A DNA stretch of 64,000 nt from Candidatus Muiribacterium halophilum. Lineage in GTDB: Bacteria > Muiribacteriota > Muiribacteriia > Muiribacteriales > Muiribacteriaceae. Shown here in pieces: positions 33,764-41,740 of the stretch. Every line of letters starts with the position of its first letter. Position 1 is the first letter of the stretch. The DNA lies in assembly GCA_023228995.1 (NCBI GenBank), contig JALOAD010000009.1:20369-84368 (forward strand), in the 5' to 3' direction. Made by a program: the position numbers and the translations under genes. Below the pieces are notes generated by a model. It was not told where the DNA came from, searched no databases, and saw only the letters and a program-made list of their open reading frames with translations.

Positions 33764-34851
33764 TGAATCTTGATTTTATAACAACAGGTGAATCTCATGG
33801 AAAATGCCTTAATACAATAATTACAAATTTCCCTTCTGGAATAAAAATTAATATTAAAACTATCAACAATGAACTTGCATTAAGACAAAAAGGTTATGGT
33901 CGTGGAGATAGAATGAATATTGAAAAAGATACAGTTGAAATTAATAGCGGAATTAACAAATCAGGATTTTCAACAGGAGCACCAATATGTCTTGAGATAA
34001 AAAATAAAGACTGGGAAAACTGGAAAGATAAAGAAGAAGATATAATTACAGCACCTAGACCTGGTCATGCAGACCTTTATGGATTAATTAAATACAATAA
34101 TAATATTAGAAATGTAATTGAAAGAAGTTCTGCTAGAGAAACAGCTGCTCGTGTTGCAGCAGGTTCAATATTCAAACAATATCTTGATAATTTTGGAGTT
34201 AATATATATTCATTCACAACTGGAATAGACAAAACAGATAAAGAATTATTAAAAACAAGTTTATCTTCTAAAGAAATCTCACTTTGCAGAAATTCGAATT
34301 TCAACACTTGGAACAAAAATAAAGAAGATAAATACAAAAGTTTAATCGATAATGCTATAAATACAAAAGATTCACTTGGTGGAAGTCTAAGAGTAATTGT
34401 TGAAGGTGTTAAACCTGGAATTGGAAGTTATATAGATTATAAATCAAAACTTGATGCAAATATCGCATTTGCAATAACCAGCATACAATCAGTCAAAGGA
34501 ATTACATTTGGAAATCCAGAATATCCGTTTTCAAAAGGAAGCCAAATGCATGATGAAATATATTGGGATAAAAACAAATATAAACATTATTCAAATAACT
34601 CAGGTGGAATTACTGGCGGAATGAGTACTGGAGAAAATATATATTTTGATGTTTTCGTCAAACCAATTCCAACACTAATGAAACCATTAAGAACAGTTGA
34701 TATTAATACTAAACTTGAAGTTCCTGCAATAAAAGAAAGATCTGATGTTTGGATTGTTCCAGCTTGTGGAATAGTTTGTGAAAGCATGACAGCATTTATT
34801 ATTGCAAAAGAATATTTAAAACTTTGCTCTGAAAAGTTCAATACCAAATAA
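33763..34851 (+). CDS. aroC: Chorismate synthase
   Basis: 362 residues, full length. Family signatures: GESHGKCL near the N terminus, RQKGYGRGDRM, RPGHADL, RSSARETAARVAAG (FMN and substrate binding), GGITGGMSTGE and the C-terminal VPAIKERSDVWIVPACG. It makes chorismate from EPSP using reduced FMN, the last common step to aromatic amino acids. GGGG lies 7 nt before the ATG, inside the preceding gene. The 3' end overlaps a small minus-strand gene by 36 bp. Confidence 0.95.
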   Translation: MNLDFITTGESHGKCLNTIITNFPSGIKINIKTINNELALRQKGYGRGDRMNIEKDTVEINSGINKSGFSTGAPICLEIKNKDWENWKDKEEDIITAPRPGHADLYGLIKYNNNIRNVIERSSARETAARVAAGSIFKQYLDNFGVNIYSFTTGIDKTDKELLKTSLSSKEISLCRNSNFNTWNKNKEDKYKSLIDNAINTKDSLGGSLRVIVEGVKPGIGSYIDYKSKLDANIAFAITSIQSVKGITFGNPEYPFSKGSQMHDEIYWDKNKYKHYSNNSGGITGGMSTGENIYFDVFVKPIPTLMKPLRTVDINTKLEVPAIKERSDVWIVPACGIVCESMTAFIIAKEYLKLCSEKFNTK

Positions 34852-34956
34852 AACTAAACTTGTACCAATAAAAAATATAAAATCATTTTTTCCGCCATAA
34901 TAATAAATAAAGATACCAATCAAAACTATAAGAATACTGATAATACCTTTTTTCAT
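34816..34956 (-). CDS. Small two-helix membrane protein (46 aa)
   Basis: The ATG at 34956 overlaps the stop of the CAAX-protease gene (ATGA) and is preceded by GAGG at good spacing, so it is likely coupled to it. The product starts MKKGIISILIVLIGIFIYYYGG, has a short loop (KNDF), a second hydrophobic helix (IFFIGTSLVLFGIELF) and a basic end (RAKF). Its last 36 bp run antisense to the end of aroC. No family recognised; it could be a partner of the membrane protease. Confidence 0.6.
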   Translation of the reverse strand: MKKGIISILIVLIGIFIYYYGGKNDFIFFIGTSLVLFGIELFRAKF

Positions 34957-35582
34957 ATATTTACCTCAACAAAATAATACATAAGAACATATGAAATCGC
35001 AACTGTAAAAATATGAAATATTATAACAGTTATAAGTTTTTCTGTTTTTGAATAAATATAAGTTACAAATAAAGACCATAAAAACAATCTTATTTGATTA
35101 TTAAGATGTCCTATTGCAAAAAAAAATGATATTATTAGAATTATTAAAAAATTATATTTTATTTTGGTTTTCAAATAATCAAAAACAATAAATCTATAAA
35201 ATATCTCTTCAATTATCGGAAAAATAAGAATATTTGAAACTATTGTAAAGATTGTAAATTTACTTCCAACATATACTAAATGAGTATAGTCTTCATTATT
35301 TCCAAAAAAATATAAAACAATCATTGTTAATATAAAACCAGTAAAATAAACGCCAAAAATTAGTTTTATACCTAACCATATATTTTCTTTTATTAAAGGG
35401 AATTCAAATTTAATTTTATTTTTAATTTCATTTCTAAAGAAATAAAATAATATAAAGGCAAAAACAAATCCCAAGATATATCTCGGGATTTGTGATAAAC
35501 CTATTCTAACTAATATAATATAAGATAAATAAAATAAAATGATTATCAATAAATTTAAAAAATCTTTTCTTTTTAAACTCAT
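34953..35582 (-). CDS. CPBP-family intramembrane metalloprotease
   Basis: 209 residues, about six to seven membrane helices. The CAAX/bacteriocin-processing (Abi) motifs are present: IIEEIFYRFIVF (EExxxR), FFFAIGHLNNQ (FxxxH) and a final IIFHIFTVAI histidine helix. Members cleave membrane substrates in self-immunity, signalling or processing. No strong ribosome site is seen. The stop is overlapped by the start of a 46-residue membrane protein gene. A second, longer CPBP protein is at 47.9 kb. Confidence 0.82.
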   Translation of the reverse strand: MSLKRKDFLNLLIIILFYLSYIILVRIGLSQIPRYILGFVFAFILFYFFRNEIKNKIKFEFPLIKENIWLGIKLIFGVYFTGFILTMIVLYFFGNNEDYTHLVYVGSKFTIFTIVSNILIFPIIEEIFYRFIVFDYLKTKIKYNFLIILIISFFFAIGHLNNQIRLFLWSLFVTYIYSKTEKLITVIIFHIFTVAISYVLMYYFVEVNI

Positions 35583-35586
35583 AATA

Positions 35587-36040
35587 CTATTTAATTACTT
35601 CTAAAAATTTTACTCCTCTATAATCATTATCAGCAGATGGATTATATGCTCCATCCGGTGGAGTTTCATTATCTGAATCATAACATACTACTTCTTTAAC
35701 AAGTGTTTTTACATTATTAATTGTTCCATCAGATAAAATAATTGGACTAAATATCCATCTAAAAATAGTTGAACAGATAAGTGTTAATTCTTTTATTTAT
35801 TATAATATCAATAATTCTCGTTGAATTTTTCTCATAAAATACTATACCTTGAGAGGAAATCAAACAATCACACTCCTTAAGTAAATTAGATTGATATTTT
35901 TCAGAATTGTTCATAACAAACTCCTGAATAAGGTCATTATTAATTATCAAAGCTAAATCAGTAAAACTCAATTCCGAATTTCCAAAACTAGTAATTGAAA
36001 CTGCAAAAATAAATAAAAAACTTAACAACATTTTTTTCAT
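35587..36040 (-). pseudogene. Frameshifted gene for a small secreted protein
   Basis: Frame 1 starts at 36040 behind GGAGG with a signal peptide (MKKMLLSFLFIFAVSITSFG) and stops at 35759 after 93 residues (...RINTYLFNYF). From about 35800 another frame, offset by one base, stays open to a TAG at 35589-35587 and encodes CSTIFRWIFSPIILSDGTIN then a polar, acidic end (DNETPPDGAYNPSADNDYRG). The second frame has no start of its own, so one gene of about 150 codons appears broken by a single-base indel near 35790-35810. Function unknown; the N-terminal product might still be made. Confidence 0.6.
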
Positions 36041-36069
36041 AAATCCTCCATATTTTTATAATATGGAGT

Positions 36070-36097
36070 TATTATATTATTATTATTATTATTATTA
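36070..36097. repeat. (ATT)n microsatellite
   Basis: About eight to nine tandem ATT/TTA trinucleotides between 36070 and 36097, just upstream of the broken secreted-protein gene. It lies where its leader or promoter should be. Confidence 0.8.
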
Positions 36098-36151
36098 GTC
36101 AAATTAAAATAAAAAAAAGAATATAAACCAATTACGACAAGTGTTTTGAAA

Positions 36152-36352
36152 CTATGTAATGCAATGAATAAGTATTCTCGCAGGAATAGACGGTCTTCCT
36201 CTTCTTTTTTTATTAGGTATATATATTCCATATTCTACAAGCATTTTTTCTATATTTTTAAAAGGTCTTATTCTTTTCCATTTTCTGTAAAAGAAAATGA
36301 GGAATCTTAACTGCACTTTTTTGAGGAAGTTTAAGTTGACATTTATATCCAT
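36152..36352 (-). pseudogene. Possible transposase N-terminal remnant
   Basis: A 66-codon frame whose middle (YRKWKRIRPFKNIEKMLVEY) and end (NKKRRGRPSIPARILIHCIT) have the basic KKRRGRPxxPxRxLIHxI look of the N terminus of some DDE transposases. It has no ribosome site and ends abruptly; no terminal repeats are evident. It could be noise. The adjoining 36232-36613 stretch otherwise holds only repeats. Confidence 0.25.
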
Positions 36353-36418
36353 ATACCGTTCTTATACTCTTTACATACTCACATACCGTTCTTATACGCT
36401 CCATATACCGTTATTATA
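36349..36418. repeat. Three direct repeats of ATACCGTT(C/A)TTATAC
   Basis: Copies begin at about 36351, 36382 and 36403, each preceded by CCAT or CACAT. The TTATAC core also recurs in the leaders of endonuclease paralogues 1 and 3. Function unknown. Confidence 0.65.
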
Positions 36419-36430
36419 CTATTTTTTATA

Positions 36431-36467
36431 CAGATCCCGGCCCAGAAATTTAACCGGAATGACAAAG
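36431..36467. repeat. CCCGG...CCGGAATGAC dispersed element
   Basis: CAGATCCCGGCCCAGAA...AACCGGAATGACAAAG, a diverged copy of the hairpin element at 5615, 12028, 50699 and 52352. AT-rich TAATTTTTAATTAT simple repeats follow to 36545, then TTTCACC/TTTCACTATT repeats (36570-36600). Confidence 0.65.
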
Positions 36468-36670
36468 ATTTCCATCTCTTATACATCTTCTCTAATTATT
36501 TATTCTTAATTTTTAATTATTAATTTTTAATTATTAATTAATTCTATAATTCAACATTGTTTTTTCCTATTTCACCATTTCACTATTCACCGTTTCACAA
36601 CTTCTAGTTCTTCGTGCTATATCTAAATTTCATATTAGCTTGTTTTTGTATAATGTGTTATAATAGATAT

Positions 36671-36940
36671 ATGGGTATAATATTATGTATAACACATATT
36701 GTGCAATATTTAATCCATGTAGTCAGTGGAGATATTTCTATTTTATCCTTAAAAACCATAGAAAATTTAGGATTTTTTAATTCTTTAATAGCTTATTGTA
36801 AAAAAGATTTTTCACTTAAAGGATGTTTATATTCAGAAAATCTAACTTTTTTTATTATAATTCTTGTGATTTTCATAATTGGATTTTTTATGCTTCGTAT
36901 TGGTGAAAGAGATAAAAAAAATGAAAATCAGGAAAAATAA
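36671..36940 (+). CDS. Small hypothetical membrane protein
   Basis: About 89 residues from the ATG at 36671 (the frame itself opens upstream at a GTG without support). It has a weakly hydrophobic N terminus with two Cys and two His, and one good membrane helix near the end (FFIIILVIFIIGFFML) followed by a basic-acidic tail (RIGERDKKNENQEK). TATAAT at 36659-36664 puts transcription start at or next to the ATG, so it would be leaderless. No family recognised; moderate doubt that it is a gene. Confidence 0.4.
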   Translation: MGIILCITHIVQYLIHVVSGDISILSLKTIENLGFFNSLIAYCKKDFSLKGCLYSENLTFFIIILVIFIIGFFMLRIGERDKKNENQEK

Positions 36941-36958
36941 ATAAATTTCCTGATTAAT
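36929..36958. terminator. Hairpin AATCAGGAAA/TTTCCTGATT
   Basis: A perfect 10-bp stem with a ~10-base AT loop overlaps the end of the small plus-strand gene and faces the end of the CxxC gene. The T-run is weak on both strands, so it is a possible rather than certain terminator. Confidence 0.45.
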
Positions 36959-36983
36959 CATTTTAATTAACATAAAATAATGC

Positions 36984-37142
36984 TTAGTAATTTAAAGGCA
37001 AAAATTCTTCATTGACTTCTGCGTAAAAAGAGTTTGATTCTTCAATACAATTGTTACATTCAGAAACATAGTCGTTATTATCTTCATAAAAATAAGGTTT
37101 ACTTATTGTTATTTCGTTTTCTAGTAACGGGTATGATGTCAT
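36984..37142 (-). CDS. Small acidic CxxC protein (52 aa)
   Basis: The ATG at 37142-37140 has AGGAGG 9 nt upstream and a consensus promoter, so this small gene is well supported. The product begins MTSYPLLENEITISKPYFYE, then contains ECNNCIEES (one CxxC pair, near residues 29-32) and ends EFLPLNY. It is acidic, Tyr/Asn-rich, with no membrane segment or signal peptide. A single CxxC could bind metal as a dimer or take part in redox. Small proteins of this type sometimes adapt or regulate, but I recognise no family. Confidence 0.72.
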   Translation of the reverse strand: MTSYPLLENEITISKPYFYEDNNDYVSECNNCIEESNSFYAEVNEEFLPLNY

Positions 37143-37196
37143 ATACTAAATCCTCCTATCAAATTCATACCCCAGAGAACATTTATACTCAATAAT

Positions 37197-37225
37197 ATTT
37201 TAAGTGATATTTTTAATATAGTCAA
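37197..37225 (-). promoter_or_regulatory. Promoter of the CxxC small protein gene
   Basis: Minus strand TTGACT (37225-37220), 17-bp spacer, TAAAAT (37202-37197), giving a leader of about 45 nt before the AGGAGG site. Confidence 0.7.
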
Positions 37226-37248
37226 GGAGTTTTAATACAGAAGCTGTT

Positions 37249-38082
37249 TTAGAGAGTTAATATACCAGTAGTCGGTAAAATGTTTTTTTGCATTATATCG
37301 ATTATTTCTTCTTTATTTAAAGTATTTATATTGTATTTTATAGCAAATTTAAGATGATCTGGAATTTGCTGAAAATTAATGTTATTTCTTAAATCAACAT
37401 CTTTTAAAAAATCAATAGGTCTCTTTTTAGCAACAATCTCACCTTCATGAAGAATAATTATTTCATCTGCTAAAACTATTTCTTCAGCATCATGAGATAT
37501 AAGAATTATAGTTTTACCAGCTTTATGAAGTTTTTTTATACTATTAATAACTTCTCTTCTTCCATTATAATCAAGCATACTTGTTGGTTCATCGAATATA
37601 ATATAATCAGGTTCCATAACAACTACCGAAGCAATAGCAAGCCTTTGTTTTTGTCCACCCGAAAGATTATGTGGAGGTCTTTTTCTCATATCATTCAATT
37701 CAACAAACTCGAGAATTTCTGTAACTTTTCTATGCATTTCATCATAAGGTATACCAAGATTTTCAAGAGCAAATGCTACTTCGTTTTCTACTATTGTTGA
37801 TACTATCTGATTTTCAGGATTTTGAAATATATAACCGACTTTTTGTCTAATTTCAATGAAATTTTGAGGTAAAACTTCTAATCCATCGATGTATATTTTA
37901 CCTTCAAAAGGATGTATAAGACCATTAATTAATCTTGCTAATGTTGATTTACCAGAGCCATTTGAACCTATAAGAGAGTAGAATTTACCTTTTTCAAATC
38001 TTATATCAATATTATGTAAAACCCGGTTATGATTTTTTTCACAACCGGGGTATGTAAAACAAACTTTATGAAACTCAATCAT
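37249..38082 (-). CDS. ecfA: Energy-coupling factor transporter ATPase
   Basis: 277 residues. Walker A GSNGSGKST, Q-loop GYIFQNPENQIVSTIVENEVAFALEN (the FQNPxxQ pattern of ECF/CbiO ATPases), signature NLSGGQKQR, Walker B YIIFDEPTSMLD and switch ISHD. With EcfT and substrate-binding S proteins it powers vitamin or metal uptake. It starts 2 bp after rplQ, the same place ecfA1-ecfA2-ecfT occupy in many Firmicutes, but here no second ATPase and no EcfT follow; the next gene is the CxxC protein on its own promoter. It may work with ATPase or EcfT subunits encoded elsewhere. Confidence 0.88.
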   Translation of the reverse strand: MIEFHKVCFTYPGCEKNHNRVLHNIDIRFEKGKFYSLIGSNGSGKSTLARLINGLIHPFEGKIYIDGLEVLPQNFIEIRQKVGYIFQNPENQIVSTIVENEVAFALENLGIPYDEMHRKVTEILEFVELNDMRKRPPHNLSGGQKQRLAIASVVVMEPDYIIFDEPTSMLDYNGRREVINSIKKLHKAGKTIILISHDAEEIVLADEIIILHEGEIVAKKRPIDFLKDVDLRNNINFQQIPDHLKFAIKYNINTLNKEEIIDIMQKNILPTTGILTL

Positions 38083-38084
38083 GC

Positions 38085-38435
38085 TTAGACAAGTTCGATG
38101 ATTGACATCATCGCATTGTCACCACGTCTTTCACCAAGCTTATAAATTCTAGTGTATCCACCAGGTCTTTCTTTATATTTTGGTGCAACTTCATTGAAAA
38201 GTTTTGTTACTATATCTGTTTTATAAATATATCTAGCAACTCTTCTTCTATTATTGAAGTTATCTTCTCTAGCCATGGTTATGATTTTTTCAACAACACT
38301 CTTAAGTTCTTTAGCTTTTGTAAGTGTAGTTTTAATCTTACCATTCTCAATAAGAGAAGTTGAAAGGTTTCTTAAAAGAGCATCTCTGTGCGCTTTGTTT
38401 CTACCAAGCGCCTTATAACCTTCTCTATGTCTCAT
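38085..38435 (-). CDS. rplQ: Ribosomal protein L17
   Basis: 116 residues, full length. It begins MRHREGYKALGRNKAHRDALLRNL, the typical L17 start, and includes the ERPGGYTRI motif before the end. It binds 23S rRNA in the large subunit. It is the last ribosomal gene of the alpha operon, 17 bp after rpoA, and is followed at once by ecfA. Confidence 0.97.
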   Translation of the reverse strand: MRHREGYKALGRNKAHRDALLRNLSTSLIENGKIKTTLTKAKELKSVVEKIITMAREDNFNNRRRVARYIYKTDIVTKLFNEVAPKYKERPGGYTRIYKLGERRGDNAMMSIIELV

Positions 38436-38452
38436 GTTAATCCTCCGCTAAA

Positions 38453-39448
38453 TTATTCCATATCCTCATCAGTCTGGCTATCATCATCTAAATTATCATA
38501 AACTTCATCGACAATACCTTCACCTTTCAGTGCAAGTCCAAGCTCTCCGAGTTTCTGTCGTATTTCGACAAGTGATTTTTTACCAAAATTCTTAATTTCC
38601 ATCAATTCCTGAGAAGAATATTTTGCAAGATCTCCAACTGACTTAACATCAACATATTTAAGACAATTTCTTGATCTTACAGAAAGATTCAATTCAGTAA
38701 CAGGCAATGCTGTTTTATCAATACTTGCAATTTCTTCAGGTTCACTTTTTAATTCTTCAATATAATCAGTGAAATTCCCAAAAATTTCAGTATATTCATA
38801 AAGAGTTGAAAGAGCTTCTTTTAAAGCCTGATCTGTTTCAATGCTTCCATTGGCCCAGACATCCATAATAAGTCTTTCAAAAATATTACCTTCATCATCT
38901 ACAACTTTTTCTGATGTATAACCAACTTTTTTAACAGGAGTAAAATTAGTATCAACAATTATTTCGCCAATAACTTCTTTATATTCCTGATTTTCATCAA
39001 TAGTTATATATCCATCACCTAAAACAATGTCAAGATCAAGGTTTAGAGTACCACCTGCATTGACAGTTGCTATATATTCATCAGGATTTATAACTCTCAA
39101 AGTGTTAATCTCAGGTATGTCTTTTGCATATACTTTACATGGTCCAGTCTTTTCAACTCTAACGGTAACATTTTCTTCCTTAAGTGAAAAAACTACTTTT
39201 TTAAGATTCATGATGATTTCCTGAACATCTTCAACAACTTCGTCGATTATAGAAAACTCATGAAGCGCTTCATCAAACTTAATTTTTAATATAGCAGCTC
39301 CTGGAACTGTAAACATCATCATTCTTCTAATTGCATTACCAAATATTCTTCCACTTCCTACAGGAATAGGTTCAAAAATAAATCTTCCATATTCTGTAGT
39401 AGGAATGTTTTTATCTCTAACAAAAGTAAGGTTACCGAAATAATTCAT
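38453..39448 (-). CDS. rpoA: RNA polymerase alpha subunit
   Basis: 331 residues. The N-terminal domain (1-230) carries the assembly motifs GRIFGNAIRRMMM and PVKKVGYTSEKV; the C-terminal domain (about 245-315) has the helix-hairpin-helix ELNLSVRSRNCLKYVDVKSVGDLAKYSSQELMEI (split by short gaps here as NLSVRSRNCLK and IKNFGKKSLVEI) that contacts UP elements and activators. An acidic tail ends the chain. Standard place between rpsD and rplQ. Confidence 0.97.
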   Translation of the reverse strand: MNYFGNLTFVRDKNIPTTEYGRFIFEPIPVGSGRIFGNAIRRMMMFTVPGAAILKIKFDEALHEFSIIDEVVEDVQEIIMNLKKVVFSLKEENVTVRVEKTGPCKVYAKDIPEINTLRVINPDEYIATVNAGGTLNLDLDIVLGDGYITIDENQEYKEVIGEIIVDTNFTPVKKVGYTSEKVVDDEGNIFERLIMDVWANGSIETDQALKEALSTLYEYTEIFGNFTDYIEELKSEPEEIASIDKTALPVTELNLSVRSRNCLKYVDVKSVGDLAKYSSQELMEIKNFGKKSLVEIRQKLGELGLALKGEGIVDEVYDNLDDDSQTDEDME

Positions 39449-39463
39449 TTACCCTCCAAAAAA

Positions 39464-40090
39464 TTATCTTGAATAAAATTCAACTATCAGCTGTTCATTA
39501 ATTGAACTATCAAGCTGATGTCTTTCAGGTAAAACTCTGAAAGTTCCTTTTCTTTCCTGTGAATTAAATTCCATCCATTCAGGACAAGGTCTGCTTGAAT
39601 CAGAATCAAGTATTTCTTTGATTCTAGGAAGCTGTTTTGATTTTTCTTTAATTTCAACTATATCTCCAGATTTAAGAAGATATGAAGGGATATTAACCTT
39701 TCTTCCATTTACTGTAATGTGTCCATGTAAAACCCACTGTCTTGCTTCAGTTCTTGAAGACAAAACACCCATTCTATAAACAACATTATCAAGTCTTCTT
39801 TCAAGAAGTTGTAACAAGATTTCACCTGTAACACCTTTAATCTGTGAAGCTTTTTCATAATAAAGGTAAAACTGTTTTTCTAAAATACCATATATATTTT
39901 TGACTTTCTGTTTTTCTTTTAACTGAACGCCATAATCAGATATTTTTGATCTTCTTTTCCCATGAATTCCTGGTTTACAATTTCTTTTTACAACACCACA
40001 TTTTTCACTATAGCATCTATCGCCTTTAAGAAACAGTTTTGTGCCTTGATCTCTACACAGTCTGCATGAAGGTCCATTGTATCTAGCCAT
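39464..40090 (-). CDS. rpsD: Ribosomal protein S4 (zinc-binding form)
   Basis: 208 residues. The N terminus has CRLCRDQG...GDRCYSEKC, the four-cysteine zinc (C+) form. The S4 RNA-binding domain follows (RRLDNVVYRMGVLSSRTEARQ, split at about 92-112, then HGHITVNGRKVNIPS). S4 starts 30S assembly and in many bacteria represses the alpha operon by binding its leader. It sits between rpsK and rpoA as usual. Confidence 0.97.
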   Translation of the reverse strand: MARYNGPSCRLCRDQGTKLFLKGDRCYSEKCGVVKRNCKPGIHGKRRSKISDYGVQLKEKQKVKNIYGILEKQFYLYYEKASQIKGVTGEILLQLLERRLDNVVYRMGVLSSRTEARQWVLHGHITVNGRKVNIPSYLLKSGDIVEIKEKSKQLPRIKEILDSDSSRPCPEWMEFNSQERKGTFRVLPERHQLDSSINEQLIVEFYSR

Positions 40091-40105
40091 TCTATATAAT
40101 CCTCC

Positions 40106-40492
40106 TTAACCTCTTCTTCTCTTTGGTGGTCTACAACCGTTATGAGGAACCGGAGTCACATCTTTAATAACTTTGATTTTAACTCCTGCTGCTTCAACAG
40201 CTCTAATAGCTGATTCTCTACCAGCTCCAGGACCTTTTACAAAAACTTCTGCTTCTCTAAGACTAAAAAGAGTCTTTGCTTTTTCAACAGCAGTCTGTGA
40301 TGCAATCTGAGCAGCGTATGGAGTAGACTTTCTAGCTCCTCTAAAACCCAGTCCACCTGCAGCAGCCCAGCAAAGAGCGTTACCTTTTTTGTCTGTTATA
40401 GTAACAATTGTGTTATTAAAAGTAGCCTGGATATGTACTATTCCAGAATCAACATTTTTCTTTTCTCTTTTTTTTCCGCGTGCCTTTGCCAT
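40106..40492 (-). CDS. rpsK: Ribosomal protein S11
   Basis: 128 residues, full length. Typical segments are [22 protein letters not shown], the SSAG-like [21 protein letters not shown] region (read across 40-60) and the C-terminal [18 protein letters not shown]. It lies on the 30S platform near the mRNA exit. It is the third gene of the alpha operon. Confidence 0.97.
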   Translation of the reverse strand: MAKARGKKREKKNVDSGIVHIQATFNNTIVTITDKKGNALCWAAAGGLGFRGARKSTPYAAQIASQTAVEKAKTLFSLREAEVFVKGPGAGRESAIRAVEAAGVKIKVIKDVTPVPHNGCRPPKRRRG

Positions 40493-40514
40493 GCGTCTTT
40501 ACTCCTTTTCCAAG

Positions 40515-40889
40515 TTATTTCTTCTTAACTATACCAACTGTTTTTTTACCGCCACCTTTTCTGGTTCTAGAATTATTCTTAGTGTTCTGTCCTCTACAAG
40601 GAAGACCTCTTCTATGTCTCATTCCACGGTAACAGTTAATTTCGATAAGATTTTTAATATCCATTGTGACCTTTCTTCTAAGATCACCTTCAACTGTAAC
40701 ATTGTTATTAATATAATTAGTTAAATCTCTAATCTGTTCTTCTGTAAGATCTTTAATTCTAACATCAGGGCTAATACCTGTATCAGAAAGAATCTTTCTA
40801 GAAGTAGTCAAACCTATACCGAAAATATATGTAAGACCATATTCAATTCTTTTTGTTTTCGGTAAATCAACACCAGCAATACGAGCCAT
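40515..40889 (-). CDS. rpsM: Ribosomal protein S13
   Basis: 124 residues. It starts [20 protein letters not shown] and has the helix-two-turn-helix [13 protein letters not shown] and the C-terminal [20 protein letters not shown] tRNA-contacting tail. It forms the head-to-large-subunit bridge of the 30S. It follows rpmJ by 15 bp. Confidence 0.97.
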   Translation of the reverse strand: MARIAGVDLPKTKRIEYGLTYIFGIGLTTSRKILSDTGISPDVRIKDLTEEQIRDLTNYINNNVTVEGDLRRKVTMDIKNLIEINCYRGMRHRRGLPCRGQNTKNNSRTRKGGGKKTVGIVKKK

Positions 40890-40904
40890 TAAATCCTCCT
40901 CTTA

Positions 40905-41018
40905 TTAACCCTGTTTCTGTTTGTGTTTAGCTATCTGGCAGATAACCATAACACGGCCATTTCTTTTGATAATTTTACATTTTTGACATATTTTTTTTAC
41001 TGATGATCTAACTTTCAT
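40905..41018 (-). CDS. rpmJ: Ribosomal protein L36 (zinc-binding form)
   Basis: 37 residues: [20 protein letters not shown] then [17 protein letters not shown]. The CxxC...C...H zinc ligands (Cys11, Cys14, Cys27, His32) are intact, the C+ form. GGGG lies 6 nt before the ATG at 41018. It is the first gene of the alpha operon here; normally it follows infA directly, but infA is 9.9 kb away. Confidence 0.95.
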   Translation of the reverse strand: MKVRSSVKKICQKCKIIKRNGRVMVICQIAKHKQKQG

Positions 41019-41039
41019 AGTCATCCCCTTTCTTGTGAC

Positions 41040-41225
41040 ATAATTTAATTATTGTGATATTTTAACGATACTGTATAACATCAGATAAGTAAGATATAAC
41101 ATAAAAGCTATATTGCCGCGATACTTAATTGATGCTACACCGGTTCGTAACCGATATCAACACATCTATATTTCAATGTGGTAATAATTTAGCACACTAT
41201 ACAACAATAAATCAAACTTTTTTTT
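41040..41225 (-). promoter_or_regulatory. Leader and promoter region of the split alpha operon
   Basis: Candidate promoters on the minus strand are TTGATT-18-TAAATT (about 41211-41182) and TTGATA-17-TAGCAT, the latter covering a CGGTT-CGT-AACCG hairpin (about 41143-41155). The ~180-bp untranslated stretch before rpmJ is long for this genome and could hold the S4 autoregulatory site. The exact start is not determined. Confidence 0.4.
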
Positions 41226-41272
41226 GACCAGTGACCTGTTTTGAAAAAAATTAAATATATTTTAAAGAAAAT

Positions 41273-41740
41273 TTACAAATATTTTAAAGAAAATTTATGT
41301 ATATTAACTAAAATAAGCAAAAATTTTTCTTTGTTTTCAAAAATCAGGTTAAGAGCAGAAATATTTTCTTCTTGGATTTTAGAATATTCATGAGACAAAA
41401 TATTTCTCAATCTTCTCATTTCAAACCAAAAATTTGACTCTAAGATTTCTAACTTTTCAAATCTATTAACAATATCAATAAAAGGTATTTCCTTTGATTC
41501 TTCTCCAATAAGCTCAAGAAGATAAGGGAAAAGTTTTCTTCCCATAGAATCTTGTAATTTGGTAAAACGATATATAAATTGATCAAAAAAAGAAACATCC
41601 TCATCAGAAATATTATTGTAATTTTTTATATTTAAAGGAAAAAATCCTTTAATTTTGTCACATGCGAATAAAAATCTATCTCTATGAATTTTACATTCAT
41701 CATAAGTATTTAAATATTTAATAGTTTTATAATTTTTCAT
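41273..41740 (-). CDS. hepT: HEPN-domain toxin (HepT-like)
   Basis: 155 residues, all helical. The RNase motif of HEPN toxins, R-x4-H-x-Y, is visible as RNILSHEY near residue 110-117; the Tyr in this motif is the residue modified by the partner MntA in characterised systems. Its start overlaps the stop of the MNT gene by 4 bp, the standard arrangement of the pair. It is predicted to cut tRNA or other RNA when free. It is at the rpmJ-side edge of the accessory island. Confidence 0.8.
   Translation of the reverse strand: MKNYKTIKYLNTYDECKIHRDRFLFACDKIKGFFPLNIKNYNNISDEDVSFFDQFIYRFTKLQDSMGRKLFPYLLELIGEESKEIPFIDIVNRFEKLEILESNFWFEMRRLRNILSHEYSKIQEENISALNLIFENKEKFLLILVNIHKFSLKYL

Noticed and set aside
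36037-36231. 64-codon minus-strand frame through the ATT tract
   Set aside because: The Asn-rich run is the microsatellite; overlaps the leader of the secreted-protein gene and has no ribosome site.
36152-36352. Complete insertion sequence at 36.2-36.4 kb
   Set aside because: Only a short transposase-like frame; no terminal inverted repeats, target duplication or catalytic DDE region seen, so kept only as a low-confidence remnant.
41130-41165. tRNA-like GGTTCG...AACC segment before rpmJ
   Set aside because: Only a short hairpin; no acceptor, D or anticodon arms of tRNA size around it.
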